This document shows, in pieces, positions 1-8,127 of a stretch of 21,090 nt of DNA; position 1 is the first letter of the stretch, and every line of letters begins with the position of its first letter. The stretch covers positions 2,787 through 23,876 of the forward strand of contig DORE01000038.1 of the NCBI GenBank assembly GCA_003514305.1, read 5' to 3'. Both the position numbers and the translations under genes were made by a program. The stretch comes from Gammaproteobacteria bacterium (GTDB lineage Bacteria; Pseudomonadota; Gammaproteobacteria; Pseudomonadales; Pseudohongiellaceae). The notes beneath the pieces are model-generated. The model saw only the letters and a program-made list of their open reading frames with translations, was not told where the DNA came from and ran no database searches.

Positions 1-60
<60 letters not shown>

Positions 61-474
61 ATACCATCGGTATTGACCCCGGCAGACATTCTTGTTCAAT
101 TGCCTCGGCGCCAGTTTCAAGGCCCCTTTGCTCAAGCAATCCGGAATTGTAGTTCATTTGCGGTGTTAGCTTCTTATTGGCTGATAAGAGCGCCAGGGCG
201 CAAGGATCTGATTGGGTCATCACTATTCGGTCAGATCTAATCCGGCGATAGACCTTGTCGCTAACTTCAATAAATCCATTTCATCTGTTTTTACTTCGAG
301 TCGGATAGAGCATCGGAAAGAGCGCAAAAGCAGGGAGCTCTCGCGACGTCCTTAAACTTCAAGAATTCGCAACTCAAGTACTTGAAGCGTTCCGATCAGA
401 ATTGGCAAAATCTGCGGAATAGGTACAATACGTCTCATCGCGTGATAATGGCGCTTAATTGAAGGAGGTAAGCT
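61..474. other. Noncoding stretch between tRNA-Ile and the DUF305 gene
   Basis: There is no convincing gene here. A short perfect hairpin, ATACC-ATC-GGTAT at 61-73, directly abuts the tRNA CCA end and may matter for 3' processing or weak termination; it has no T tract. No tRNA-Ala, 5S or 23S sequence is recognisable. The right half carries a good sigma-70-like promoter for the next gene, listed separately. Confidence 0.6.
402..429 (+). promoter_or_regulatory. Sigma-70-like promoter for the DUF305/propeller gene
   Basis: The -35 box TTGGCA at 402-407 and the -10 box TACAAT at 424-429 each match consensus at five of six positions and are 16 bases apart. Transcription would start near 436 and give a leader of about 40 bases ahead of the ATG at 475. 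This is by eye; no start site has been mapped. Confidence 0.55.
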
Positions 475-2946
475 ATGAGAGCTCCAGAATGTTTGCATGT
501 TTTTTCTAAAACTTCCAAAAACGTATGGCTTGCTCTCGCAGCGCTTTTCGCTCAGATCGCCTTTGGGCAGGTCCCGATTGTTCAGCCGGGTGCGCCAGGT
601 CAACAAAGCAGGCTGATCACTGCTGAAGAAGCCTCAGCGCTCGCAGGTACGGAATATTCATTAGGTGATATTCAGTTTCTGCAGGGCATGATTCCTCATC
701 ATGCTCAGGCAAAAGAAATGTCAGCACTTGCTGAGAGTCAAACTAACAATGACGCGATTCTGGCTGTAGCCGCGAGGATCACTTTGTCCCAGGATGATGA
801 AATCGCCATGATGCAGGGATGGCTGGTTGACCGCGGACTGGAAGTGCCGTCTGAAGATGCGCATCATCAATCAGGATTTATGCGCATGACCGGCATGCTG
901 ACGGATGCAGAAATGGAGGCGCTGTCATTGGCACGAGGTTCGGAATTCGATCAGCTTTATCTTGAAAGCATGATCAAGCATCACCAAGGGGCATTGGATA
1001 TGGTGGAGGAACTGCTTGACCAAAGAGGGTCGGTTCAGGATCCGCTGCTTTATGAATTTACTTCTGACGTGACATCGGACCAAACTTCCGAAATTGAGCG
1101 TATGGTCACCTTATTGGCCAGCTTCAGCTCTGACCCAAGGGTTGGACTTGCCGCCGGATTTAGGGACGCTGGTGAGGCTTCGCTCAATATGCGAATTGTC
1201 ACCACACTGCCAAAGCCCGCTGGCTTTTTTGATCCAGAGCGCCCATCCGGCCTGTCTGCACGCCGCCTTGAGGAATTAGAGGCTGAAGCCAATTTTGAAG
1301 CTGGGAATGCACCGGAAACTCCAGCCGACGGAGAGGAGGAAGATGAAAACGCCGATCCGCGTCCTGCTCTCCTCAGCTTTTCTAATACTGACCTGCTATT
1401 CTCCGGGGACTACCTTATTGCGGGTAATTATCACGGCTTCAACACTTACGACATCAGTAATCCGGACTCACCCGAACACATTGCCTCGGTTGTTTGTCCC
1501 GGTGGTCAAGGCGACGTATCCCTGGTTGGCGATTTGATGATTATGTCTGTGCAGGAAGTGAGAGGCCGCCTAGACTGCGGGTTGGAGGGAGTTCCCGAAT
1601 CAGTTAGTGATGACCGGGTTCGTGGAATTAGAATCTTTGACGTCAGCGATTTTCGTAACCCGACGCAGGTCGCCGCCGTTCAAACCTGTCGAGGTTCCCA
1701 CACCCATACTGTTGCTCAGGAGGCAGATGAAGATGGCAACATCTACGTGTATGTCTCGGGTACGAGTCGGGTGCGTGATGATAAAGAACTGTCGGGTTGT
1801 TCTGATGACTCGCCTTTTGAAAACCCGGAATCTGCGCTTTTTAGAATAGAGGTAATAGAGATACCTGAAGAGAGCCCTGCTGAAGCCAAGATTGTCAATC
1901 GGCCATTCATCTTTTCGGATCTGGACTCAGGGACTCTAGCGGGACTTTGGGATGGTGGTGATCATGGTGAAGGCACACAGACCACGAGTCAGACCAACCA
2001 GTGTCATGACATCACTACCTATCCGGAAATCGGTCTGGCCGCCGGCGCCTGCTCAGGGAATGGTATCTTGCTGGATATTTCTGATCCTGCTGACCCAAAG
2101 CGGCTTGATCAAGTCATAGACCCTGGCTTTGCATACTGGCATTCTGCGACCTTCAACAACGATGGGACGAAGGTCATTTTTACGGATGAGTGGGGCGGAG
2201 GGGGGCGCCCACGATGTCGTGCGCAAGACCCTTTGACTTGGGGAGCCGACGCCTTCTATGACATCGTAGACGGCAAGTTGGAGTTTCGAAGCCACTATAA
2301 AATGTCTGCGCCACAGACTGAGACAGAAAACTGCGTGGCCCATAATGGCTCTCTGATACCTGTGCCGGGCCGAGATATTTTCGTTCAAGCCTGGTACCAG
2401 GGAGGGGTATCGGTTGTTGACTTCACGGATTCCGAAAATCCAGTTGAGATCGCCTTTTTTGACAGAGGTCCGATAGACACCGAAGAACTGATCACGGCGG
2501 GTTACTGGTCGACTTATTGGTACAACGGTCGCGTATACGGTACTGAGATTTCCCGTGGTCTGGATGTTTTTGAAATGCAGCCGAGTGATTTTTTAACGGA
2601 AAATGAAATTGCCGCGGCGTCTCTTGAGTCCCTGAAGGGAACCGTAAATGCTCAAACGCAGGAGAGTATCACTTGGCCTGCTGAGCCTGTGGTTGCCCGA
2701 GCCTATCAGGATCAGCTGTTGCGCACCGGAGCGATCGACGACGCTCAATCCAAAGAATTGAGCGAAGCGCTTAACAGGGCACAAAGACTTTTGGAACGGG
2801 GGAACAGCAATCGCAATGCGGCGAGCGAGCTGGCAGATCTGGCCGAGCGCTTCACAGTTGCGGGCCAGTCTCTTGATGGGATAACTTCAAAACGTTACAT
2901 GGAGCTCGCAACTACGGTGTATGGTATTGCCGATGCGGTACGCTAG
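475..2946 (+). CDS. Exported DUF305 / LVIVD beta-propeller fusion protein
   Basis: The protein has 823 residues. ATG 475 follows a strong AAGGAGG (462-468) by six bases. Residues 1-31 look like a Sec signal peptide. Residues 60-215 are a DUF305 domain: both hallmark segments are present, MIPHH (72-76) followed by M82, and MIKHH (166-170) followed by M176. DUF305 is a ferritin-like helical family often linked to copper or other metals. An acidic linker (about 284-294) leads to a beta-propeller at about 296-700 made of LVIVD-type blades, seen as repeats such as NTYDISNPDSP, RIFDVSDFRNP, LLDISDPADP and VVDFTDSENP. Each blade tends to begin with a His (H320, H409/H411, H511, H556, H623), and Cys341, 368, 405, 442, 510, 526, 581 and 620 are scattered through it. 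The C-terminal 120 residues are helical with no family I recognise. The likely site is the periplasm or cell surface. The domain calls are firm; a metal or redox role is inference. Confidence 0.92.
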   Translation: MRAPECLHVFSKTSKNVWLALAALFAQIAFGQVPIVQPGAPGQQSRLITAEEASALAGTEYSLGDIQFLQGMIPHHAQAKEMSALAESQTNNDAILAVAARITLSQDDEIAMMQGWLVDRGLEVPSEDAHHQSGFMRMTGMLTDAEMEALSLARGSEFDQLYLESMIKHHQGALDMVEELLDQRGSVQDPLLYEFTSDVTSDQTSEIERMVTLLASFSSDPRVGLAAGFRDAGEASLNMRIVTTLPKPAGFFDPERPSGLSARRLEELEAEANFEAGNAPETPADGEEEDENADPRPALLSFSNTDLLFSGDYLIAGNYHGFNTYDISNPDSPEHIASVVCPGGQGDVSLVGDLMIMSVQEVRGRLDCGLEGVPESVSDDRVRGIRIFDVSDFRNPTQVAAVQTCRGSHTHTVAQEADEDGNIYVYVSGTSRVRDDKELSGCSDDSPFENPESALFRIEVIEIPEESPAEAKIVNRPFIFSDLDSGTLAGLWDGGDHGEGTQTTSQTNQCHDITTYPEIGLAAGACSGNGILLDISDPADPKRLDQVIDPGFAYWHSATFNNDGTKVIFTDEWGGGGRPRCRAQDPLTWGADAFYDIVDGKLEFRSHYKMSAPQTETENCVAHNGSLIPVPGRDIFVQAWYQGGVSVVDFTDSENPVEIAFFDRGPIDTEELITAGYWSTYWYNGRVYGTEISRGLDVFEMQPSDFLTENEIAAASLESLKGTVNAQTQESITWPAEPVVARAYQDQLLRTGAIDDAQSKELSEALNRAQRLLERGNSNRNAASELADLAERFTVAGQSLDGITSKRYMELATTVYGIADAVR

Positions 2947-3046
2947 CCTTTTTCAAGGGTCGTCCCTGTCCTTTTGGTCTTGAGCGAGGATTTGCGAGGC
3001 TCATTTTCGTACGCATCATATTTACATGGGGCCGCTTTTTTTGGAA

Positions 3047-3562
3047 TCACTGATACTGGACTGGCGCGTAGGTGATCCTTACCCTGGACTTCATATAAGT
3101 GATCGACTCGCCATCGATCTTGCTAAACCAATGGGGCGTGCCAGGTTGCAGCACGAGTCCATCGCCTGCTTTAACCTGCTTTTCCGTGCCGCCATGTATG
3201 CCATGTTCAGTACGAACGATATTATCACTGATAGGAGCGGCCAGAGGCAGGTTCAGCAATCCACCAGTGACCAGGGTGCCGCTGCCCTCGATGATGCGGT
3301 AAATCTCCACGCTAAAAGGGTGCATGACTGCATATTGAAAAACTCCACTCATTCGCCTCCGTACAGAGATGCCTGGTGAAATCGAAACAGAAACTCCGGC
3401 AGCTGAAGTAGTGTTGGCCGCCTCACGGTCAAGCTCCAAGAGGACCTCTTCATGTGATTTTAAGATCGCCGCGGGGGCACCTACTGTTTGCGCTCCGATG
3501 CCGTCAGTAAACAGCAGAGTCGTACCGGCGATCAGTGCAAAGGGTAGCGCTGTTGCTTTAAT
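3047..3562 (-). CDS. Small exported cupin; start codon abnormal
   Basis: This is a single cupin beta-barrel. The typical motifs are EIYRIIEGSG (first half) and VKAGDGLVLQPGTPHWF (second half, with the metal-ligand-like His of PGTPHWF). The first conventional in-frame start is TTG at 3439 (130 residues, with GAAGAGG just upstream). However, the same frame stays open to 3679 and encodes an obvious signal peptide, KATALPFALIAGTTLLF...GIGAQ, with no ATG, GTG or TTG before it. Two explanations fit. One is an ATT start at 3562, where GGGAG lies nine bases upstream; this gives 171 residues and is used for the coordinates here. The other is one extra base in the CCC run at 3574-3576: removing it joins ATG 3605 to this frame. 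The partner substrate is unknown. The gene sits between two plus-strand genes for exported proteins. The cupin call is solid and the start is not. Confidence 0.78.
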   Translation of the reverse strand: MKATALPFALIAGTTLLFTDGIGAQTVGAPAAILKSHEEVLLELDREAANTTSAAGVSVSISPGISVRRRMSGVFQYAVMHPFSVEIYRIIEGSGTLVTGGLLNLPLAAPISDNIVRTEHGIHGGTEKQVKAGDGLVLQPGTPHWFSKIDGESITYMKSRVRITYAPVQYQ

Positions 3563-3737
3563 AGAGCGTTTCTCCCACGGAAGGCTGAGATCCGAGCTTA
3601 TGCATTGCGAATGTATTTGTCCATCCTGTGTTGAAAGGCTGATGCGGCTGTAAGGCGTGGACTTCTTTGTTTCGGCCTTTTACTCTTCACGAACGAACCA
3701 AAACAATAGGCAAAAAAGAAAACCTGTTATCAAGATC

Positions 3738-3744
3738 AAGGAGG
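3738..3744 (+). promoter_or_regulatory. Ribosome binding site fixing the PQQ-enzyme start
   Basis: AAGGAGG is five bases ahead of ATG 3750. The reading frame is open back to at least 3657, but the upstream residues are charged and lack a signal peptide, so this site selects ATG 3750. Confidence 0.8.
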
Positions 3745-3749
3745 AAGTT

Positions 3750-5897
3750 ATGACTGAGCGTTCCTTTCAATTGCGCATGGTGCACGTGCTGAGCATCGGC
3801 TTGCTGTATCTGCTCGTCAGTTCTTTCATGTTCGCCAAGGGATTGCCTGGCACTGAGAATGGAGAATGGCGCTATATAGGAGGTGACATGGGGCACACCC
3901 GTTACTCTCCTCTTAGCCAGATTAATCGATCTAATTTCGAACAGCTTGAGCAGGCCTGGGTTTGGCGAAGTGACAACTTTGGCCCAAATTTAGATTATTT
4001 TTCCAGATCTACACCAATTTATGTTGACGGAATTTTGTATACAGTAGCAACGCCCAGGCGACAGGTTATTGCTATGGATCCTGCCACAGGGGAAACTCTC
4101 TGGACCTTTCGAGAGCCTGAAACGATTCGGCACCAGCGTTCGCCCCGCCAAGCTTATGGCAAAGGCGTGTCCTATGCTGAAGTTAATGGGAAGGGTGTAA
4201 TTTTTATCACAACGCCCGGGTTTTTCCTCTGGGCACTAGATGCGAAAACCGGGCTGCCTCTGGAAGGTTGGGGAGAGCAATTCCCTGTCGGCGATGCCCA
4301 GCTGTCGGGTGTAATCGATTTGATTCCCCAACTCGTTGAGGGGTGGGGTCCGTGGGAAGATTATGTGGTTGCTGGCGGCGAATATGATCCAGATTATGGT
4401 GTTCCGCGTGAATTAGGGATGGTCACCGCGTCAGCGCCTCCGATTGTGGTGAACGGCGTAGTCGTCGTTTTGGTCGGCCATCAGCCCAGCTACGGGCAAA
4501 CTCGTATCGAGAATGTGCCGGGCGATATCATGGGTTTTGATGCGGCCACTGGTGAGCGGCTCTGGAAGTTTCATGTGATTCCTCGGCCAGGCGAGGTAGG
4601 ACACGAAACTTGGCTCAATGACGCATGGCGCTTCTCCGGGGACATGTCGACCTGGGCGCCGGCTTCCGCAGATCCGGAGTTAGGATTGGTGTATTTGGTT
4701 ACTAACGCCTCAACCGTGCAAGCTTATGCGGGACATCGGCCCGGCGACAATCTTTTCGGAGGCAGTGTTTTAGCTTTGGATGTGGCGACGGGAGAGCGCC
4801 GATGGCACTACCAGATTCATCGCTCCGATCAGTGGAATTATGATCTGCCAACTCCACCTCTATTGATGGATTTGGATTTAAACGGGCAAAGGGTCCCTGT
4901 AGCGATTCAGAACACTAAACAGGGGCTTGTTTTTGCTTTCAATCGTGAAACAGGTGAACCGATCTGGCCAATTGAAGAACGAGAGGTTCTCCAGACAGAG
5001 GTGCCAGGGAACTACACTTCAGCAACTCAGCCTTATCCAACGTGGCCAGAGCCAGTTGATCGAATTATTCTTGATGGCATTACTGAAGAGTTCATAATCG
5101 ACTACACGCCAGAGTTGAAAGAAGAAGCTATGGAGATTCTCAGTGGATATCGGCTCGGTGGCCTGTATGTGCCGCCTTTGCCGAATACCCATGAGGGCGA
5201 ATTCATCAATAACGTGGGATGTTTGGGCGCGGGCAATGTTATTTCACATCCACCAGTAGCAGATCCGAGTACAGGCATGATGTACAACTCGCATCGGCGA
5301 AACTGCTTTGCGCCTGGATTTATGCGCCCAACTGAAGGGGTGGATCGAGATAACCCCAATTATCCCAGACCAGGAGAGGGCGGGGCGACTCCGAATAGCA
5401 CGCCAACGACTGGCGTGACAGTTGTTCCTTGGTTGCCAGGTGGGGGCGGCGGGTTGCCGACAATTGATGGGTTGCCACTTTACAAACGCATGAACAACCA
5501 GTTGACCGCCTATCAAATGAATACGGGTGACAAAGTTTGGTCGCATCCAATTGGTGAGACACCTGACTTTATAAGGGGGCATCCGCGCCTTGAGGGTGTT
5601 GACGTTCCTAACAGTGGCGGTACTGGTTGGTCTATTCAGATGGTTATGGGCGACATTCTGGTACAAACCCGTGCCTTGAGTGAAGGCATGGCGCAAATGA
5701 TGCCAGACGCACCGCTAACACTCAATGCGAGGGACAAAGAGACAGGTTTAATCTTGGGTAGCGTGCCTCTTCCCGCGCCCGCGCAATATGGAATTATGAC
5801 GTACATGCACAGAGGCAGACAGTACATTGTTGTTCAGATCGGAAGCAACCAGACCGATTTTCCCGGAGCGCTGGTAGCCTATCGCTTACCGAATTGA
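3750..5897 (+). CDS. PQQ-type beta-propeller dehydrogenase (membrane-bound GDH/ADH-like)
   Basis: The protein has 715 residues and is chosen to start at ATG 3750 behind AAGGAGG. Residues 10-30 form a signal peptide or N-terminal anchor. The mature part is an eight-bladed quinoprotein propeller, starting with EWRYIGGDMGHTRYSPL (39-55), the usual opening of the glucose/alcohol dehydrogenase family. Tryptophan-docking repeats appear at DPATGETLW (110-118), DAATGERLW (264-272) and DVATGERRW (344-352). HRSDQWNYDLPTPP (357-370) matches the region that carries the catalytic Asp in this family. Family members oxidise alcohols or sugars in the periplasm and pass electrons to ubiquinone or a cytochrome c. 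There is no CxxCH, so no fused cytochrome, and no five-helix N-terminal domain as in E. coli Gcd. The substrate is unknown. PQQ biosynthesis genes are not in the window. The adjacent exported cupin and DUF305 protein may act in the same compartment (inference). Confidence 0.93.
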   Translation: MTERSFQLRMVHVLSIGLLYLLVSSFMFAKGLPGTENGEWRYIGGDMGHTRYSPLSQINRSNFEQLEQAWVWRSDNFGPNLDYFSRSTPIYVDGILYTVATPRRQVIAMDPATGETLWTFREPETIRHQRSPRQAYGKGVSYAEVNGKGVIFITTPGFFLWALDAKTGLPLEGWGEQFPVGDAQLSGVIDLIPQLVEGWGPWEDYVVAGGEYDPDYGVPRELGMVTASAPPIVVNGVVVVLVGHQPSYGQTRIENVPGDIMGFDAATGERLWKFHVIPRPGEVGHETWLNDAWRFSGDMSTWAPASADPELGLVYLVTNASTVQAYAGHRPGDNLFGGSVLALDVATGERRWHYQIHRSDQWNYDLPTPPLLMDLDLNGQRVPVAIQNTKQGLVFAFNRETGEPIWPIEEREVLQTEVPGNYTSATQPYPTWPEPVDRIILDGITEEFIIDYTPELKEEAMEILSGYRLGGLYVPPLPNTHEGEFINNVGCLGAGNVISHPPVADPSTGMMYNSHRRNCFAPGFMRPTEGVDRDNPNYPRPGEGGATPNSTPTTGVTVVPWLPGGGGGLPTIDGLPLYKRMNNQLTAYQMNTGDKVWSHPIGETPDFIRGHPRLEGVDVPNSGGTGWSIQMVMGDILVQTRALSEGMAQMMPDAPLTLNARDKETGLILGSVPLPAPAQYGIMTYMHRGRQYIVVQIGSNQTDFPGALVAYRLPN

Positions 5898-6888
5898 ACC
5901 TTTCACCAGAAATTGCTCAGAAAGCGTTGCGGTGGTCGCTGAGATCGATAAATTATATGCGCGTGGTCAATGGGAGATTTCGTATGGGCGCCACAAAGAA
6001 GCTGGGGGACAGCACGCTGGCGCCGCCACCGGCTTCGCTGTTCATTCCAGCGTTAATATTGCCGCTTATTTGGCTTGGGATAAACAGAGCGTAGTCAAAC
6101 CGTTGCCTGCCGCAATATCACTCGGAACTTCCTCGGTTTGTCGTTACGTCGAACTGCATACGACAGCTGACCGACTGAGCATGTGCAATGCCAAAAAAAC
6201 CTCGGTACTGGTAACTCAAGGTGTGAGCCATCTCTTGATCTAGCGTTCTATTCAACAGGCTTGACCAGCGCGGCCGAAGAGACGATGAAATATCGACGTC
6301 GTCAATGAGCAAGCGAATATTGACTGTTCGTGATTCTGGGTGGTGGCCGAATGCCAAAAGACTTCGTAGCTCAAAGCCAGTTGGTAAGAATGTGTCTGGC
6401 CGATTTCAATCAACAGTTGAAGAAAGCGTCCGTGCTCTCCAGGTGCCCTCGCGTCATTTGTGCGGCTGCCGTTGCGCTGTTGATTGTAGCCACCAGTTTG
6501 CAGCAAACCTATGATACTCTGATTACGAGCTTTATCGATTTAAACAGCGCCGATCCAGAATTCATGCTGAGAATCGAGCGTAAACCCCGAGCCCTTCCAT
6601 TAGCTGGATTTAAAAAGCCATAAATCTGGTTTTGGGACACTGCTGTCTTGGTGTATCTTTTTGCTGAATTTCTTGTTTCGCTTGAGGCGGAAACTTTTTT
6701 ACTTTCGCAATCGGTTGTTTCTTACAGTGAGCCGATTAATGTCTGACCATGCTCATCGTCGCCATGCAGTGCTCGAGCCCGTGAGAGGTAAGGAGGGGCT
6801 TCCTGGATACCTGCGAAGATCAACCATGTGTGATTAAGTAGCACTGAGCCGCATTCAATTTTTATTGCAATTTAGCTATCATGCAACT
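5898..6888. other. About 1 kb with no securely identified gene
   Basis: Two plus-strand reading frames occur here. The one at 5932-6243 (103 codons, GTG start, no ribosome site, frame open back into the upstream gene) has no recognisable domain and I do not call it. The one at 6351-6623 is listed separately as a weak gene candidate. No clear terminator follows the dehydrogenase stop. The AT-rich stretch 6600-6888 probably holds the promoter of the transglycosylase gene; TATCAT at 6877-6882, 17 bases after TTCAAT, would put the start site nearly at the ATG, so I do not insist on it. Confidence 0.5.
6351..6623 (+). CDS. Possible 90-residue single-helix membrane protein
   Basis: I do not recognise a family. 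From ATG 6351 the frame gives 90 residues with natural-looking codon choice: a polar, mildly basic N-terminal half, one hydrophobic stretch VICAAAVALLIVATSL that could span the membrane, and a basic C-terminus. There is no good Shine-Dalgarno site (only GGTGG nearby), and an in-frame GTG at 6330 is an alternative start. It stands alone in an otherwise gene-poor kilobase. It could be a genuine small protein, a gene remnant or chance. Confidence 0.33.
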   Translation: MPKDFVAQSQLVRMCLADFNQQLKKASVLSRCPRVICAAAVALLIVATSLQQTYDTLITSFIDLNSADPEFMLRIERKPRALPLAGFKKP

Positions 6889-8079
6889 ATGAACCTTGCC
6901 CGATTTATAAATGTTGTGCTACTCGCTTGCTGTGTTCCTGGCCTTTACGCCCAAGAGTCGACACCAAACTTCGCAGATTGGTTGCAAGTGCTTCGCAAAG
7001 AAGCTCGGGACAGGGGGATCTCGGAAGCTACACTGGAGAAAATCGACGCCATTCAACCGCTTGAGCGGGTTCTCGAACTCGACAACAGTCAGCCAGAATT
7101 CGTTCAAACCTTTACCCGCTATCTTGATCTAAGGGTTACTCCAAATCAAATTTTGCGGGGCCAAACTTTGCTCCGGCAGCATGGCGTATTACTCGAAAAA
7201 GTGCGCCGTCGCTACGGTGTCCAGCCTCACTATTTGATGGCTTTTTGGGCTATCGAGAGTAACTATGGAAGGGCAACCGGAGGCTTTTCTGTGCTTGAAG
7301 CTCTCGCTACTTTGGCCTTCGACCCGCGGCGCGCTAGTTTTTTTAGAGGACAATTGCTCACTGCCCTTCAGATTATAGACGATGGGCACATTCAGGCGGA
7401 ACGCATGAGTGGTTCTTGGGCTGGAGCGATGGGCCAGCTGCAGTTCATGCCCAATATTTTCTACCGATACGGCGTTGATGGAGATGAAGATGGCCGTATA
7501 GATATATGGAACAGTCTCCCTGATATCTTTTATTCCGCTGCTAACTTTTTGTCGGAATCTGGCTGGCGCGGGGATGAGCGTTGGGGCAGAGAAGTTATAC
7601 TACCTGTCAATTTCGACTACAGCCTAACTGGAAGTGAGATCCGCATGTCATTAGAAAGATGGCGGAATCTTGGTGTCACTCTGGTTAACGGCGACCCGAT
7701 ACCAACAGCAACAGGCATGGAGGGTTCCGTTATTCTGCCGGCAGGTGCGCAGGGACCAGCCTTTCTGGGCTACAAAAACTTTCGGGCTACCATGACCTAC
7801 AATCCATCTACGTTTTACGCGTTAACTGTTGGCCACCTCGCTGATCGGTTCGTCGGCGGTGAGGGGATATCACGAATGCCGGATAATGAGCAAGCAATGA
7901 GTGTGGCCGAAATCAAAATGCTTCAAGAAACGCTAAATAGCAACGGGTTTTCATCGGGCGAGCCGGATGGCCGCGTCGGACGCCAAACCAGAGCGGCTAT
8001 AAGGGCGTATCAAAAGACCCAGAGCCTTCCTGAGGACGGCTACGCTTCGCGTGCCTTGCTTGAAGCGTTGCAAAACTAG
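6889..8079 (+). CDS. Lytic murein transglycosylase, MltB family, with peptidoglycan-binding domain
   Basis: The protein has 396 residues. It cleaves the glycan strands of peptidoglycan to 1,6-anhydro products in the periplasm. ATG 6889 is preferred over an in-frame TTG at 6865 because it begins a signal peptide (about 1-21, cut after LYA). The LLAC at 11-14 resembles a lipobox but comes very early, so lipidation is doubtful. The SLT_2 domain spans about 28-330. FWAIESNYGRATGGF (119-133) contains the catalytic Glu123, GAMGQLQFMPNIFYRYG (179-195) lines the active site, and DGDEDGRIDIW (197-207) matches the MltB calcium loop. Residues 345-396 form a PG_binding_1 domain with DGRVGRQTRAAIRAYQ. Length and order match the MltB-like transglycosylases common in alpha- and gammaproteobacteria. 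The next gene begins 48 bases later on the same strand, so they may be cotranscribed. Confidence 0.95.
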   Translation: MNLARFINVVLLACCVPGLYAQESTPNFADWLQVLRKEARDRGISEATLEKIDAIQPLERVLELDNSQPEFVQTFTRYLDLRVTPNQILRGQTLLRQHGVLLEKVRRRYGVQPHYLMAFWAIESNYGRATGGFSVLEALATLAFDPRRASFFRGQLLTALQIIDDGHIQAERMSGSWAGAMGQLQFMPNIFYRYGVDGDEDGRIDIWNSLPDIFYSAANFLSESGWRGDERWGREVILPVNFDYSLTGSEIRMSLERWRNLGVTLVNGDPIPTATGMEGSVILPAGAQGPAFLGYKNFRATMTYNPSTFYALTVGHLADRFVGGEGISRMPDNEQAMSVAEIKMLQETLNSNGFSSGEPDGRVGRQTRAAIRAYQKTQSLPEDGYASRALLEALQN

Positions 8080-8127
8080 AGGCGCTTGCAAATTGATCCA
8101 TGTTTTGTCGAATTTTTGAAGAATGTT

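Noticed and set aside
61..474. Possible tRNA-Ala or 23S rRNA after tRNA-Ile
   Set aside because: No cloverleaf with TGC anticodon and no conserved 23S start was found.
2053..2388. 111-codon minus-strand frame inside the propeller gene
   Set aside because: Shadow of the well-supported plus-strand gene.
3026..3379. 117-codon plus-strand frame opposite the cupin
   Set aside because: The opposite strand encodes recognisable cupin motifs; this frame has none.
5244..5696. 150-codon minus-strand frame inside the PQQ enzyme gene
   Set aside because: Antisense to conserved propeller sequence, with no recognisable domain.
5932..6243. 103-codon plus-strand frame after the PQQ enzyme
   Set aside because: Starts at a GTG with no ribosome site, the frame is open into the upstream gene, and the translation resembles no family; kept only as a note.
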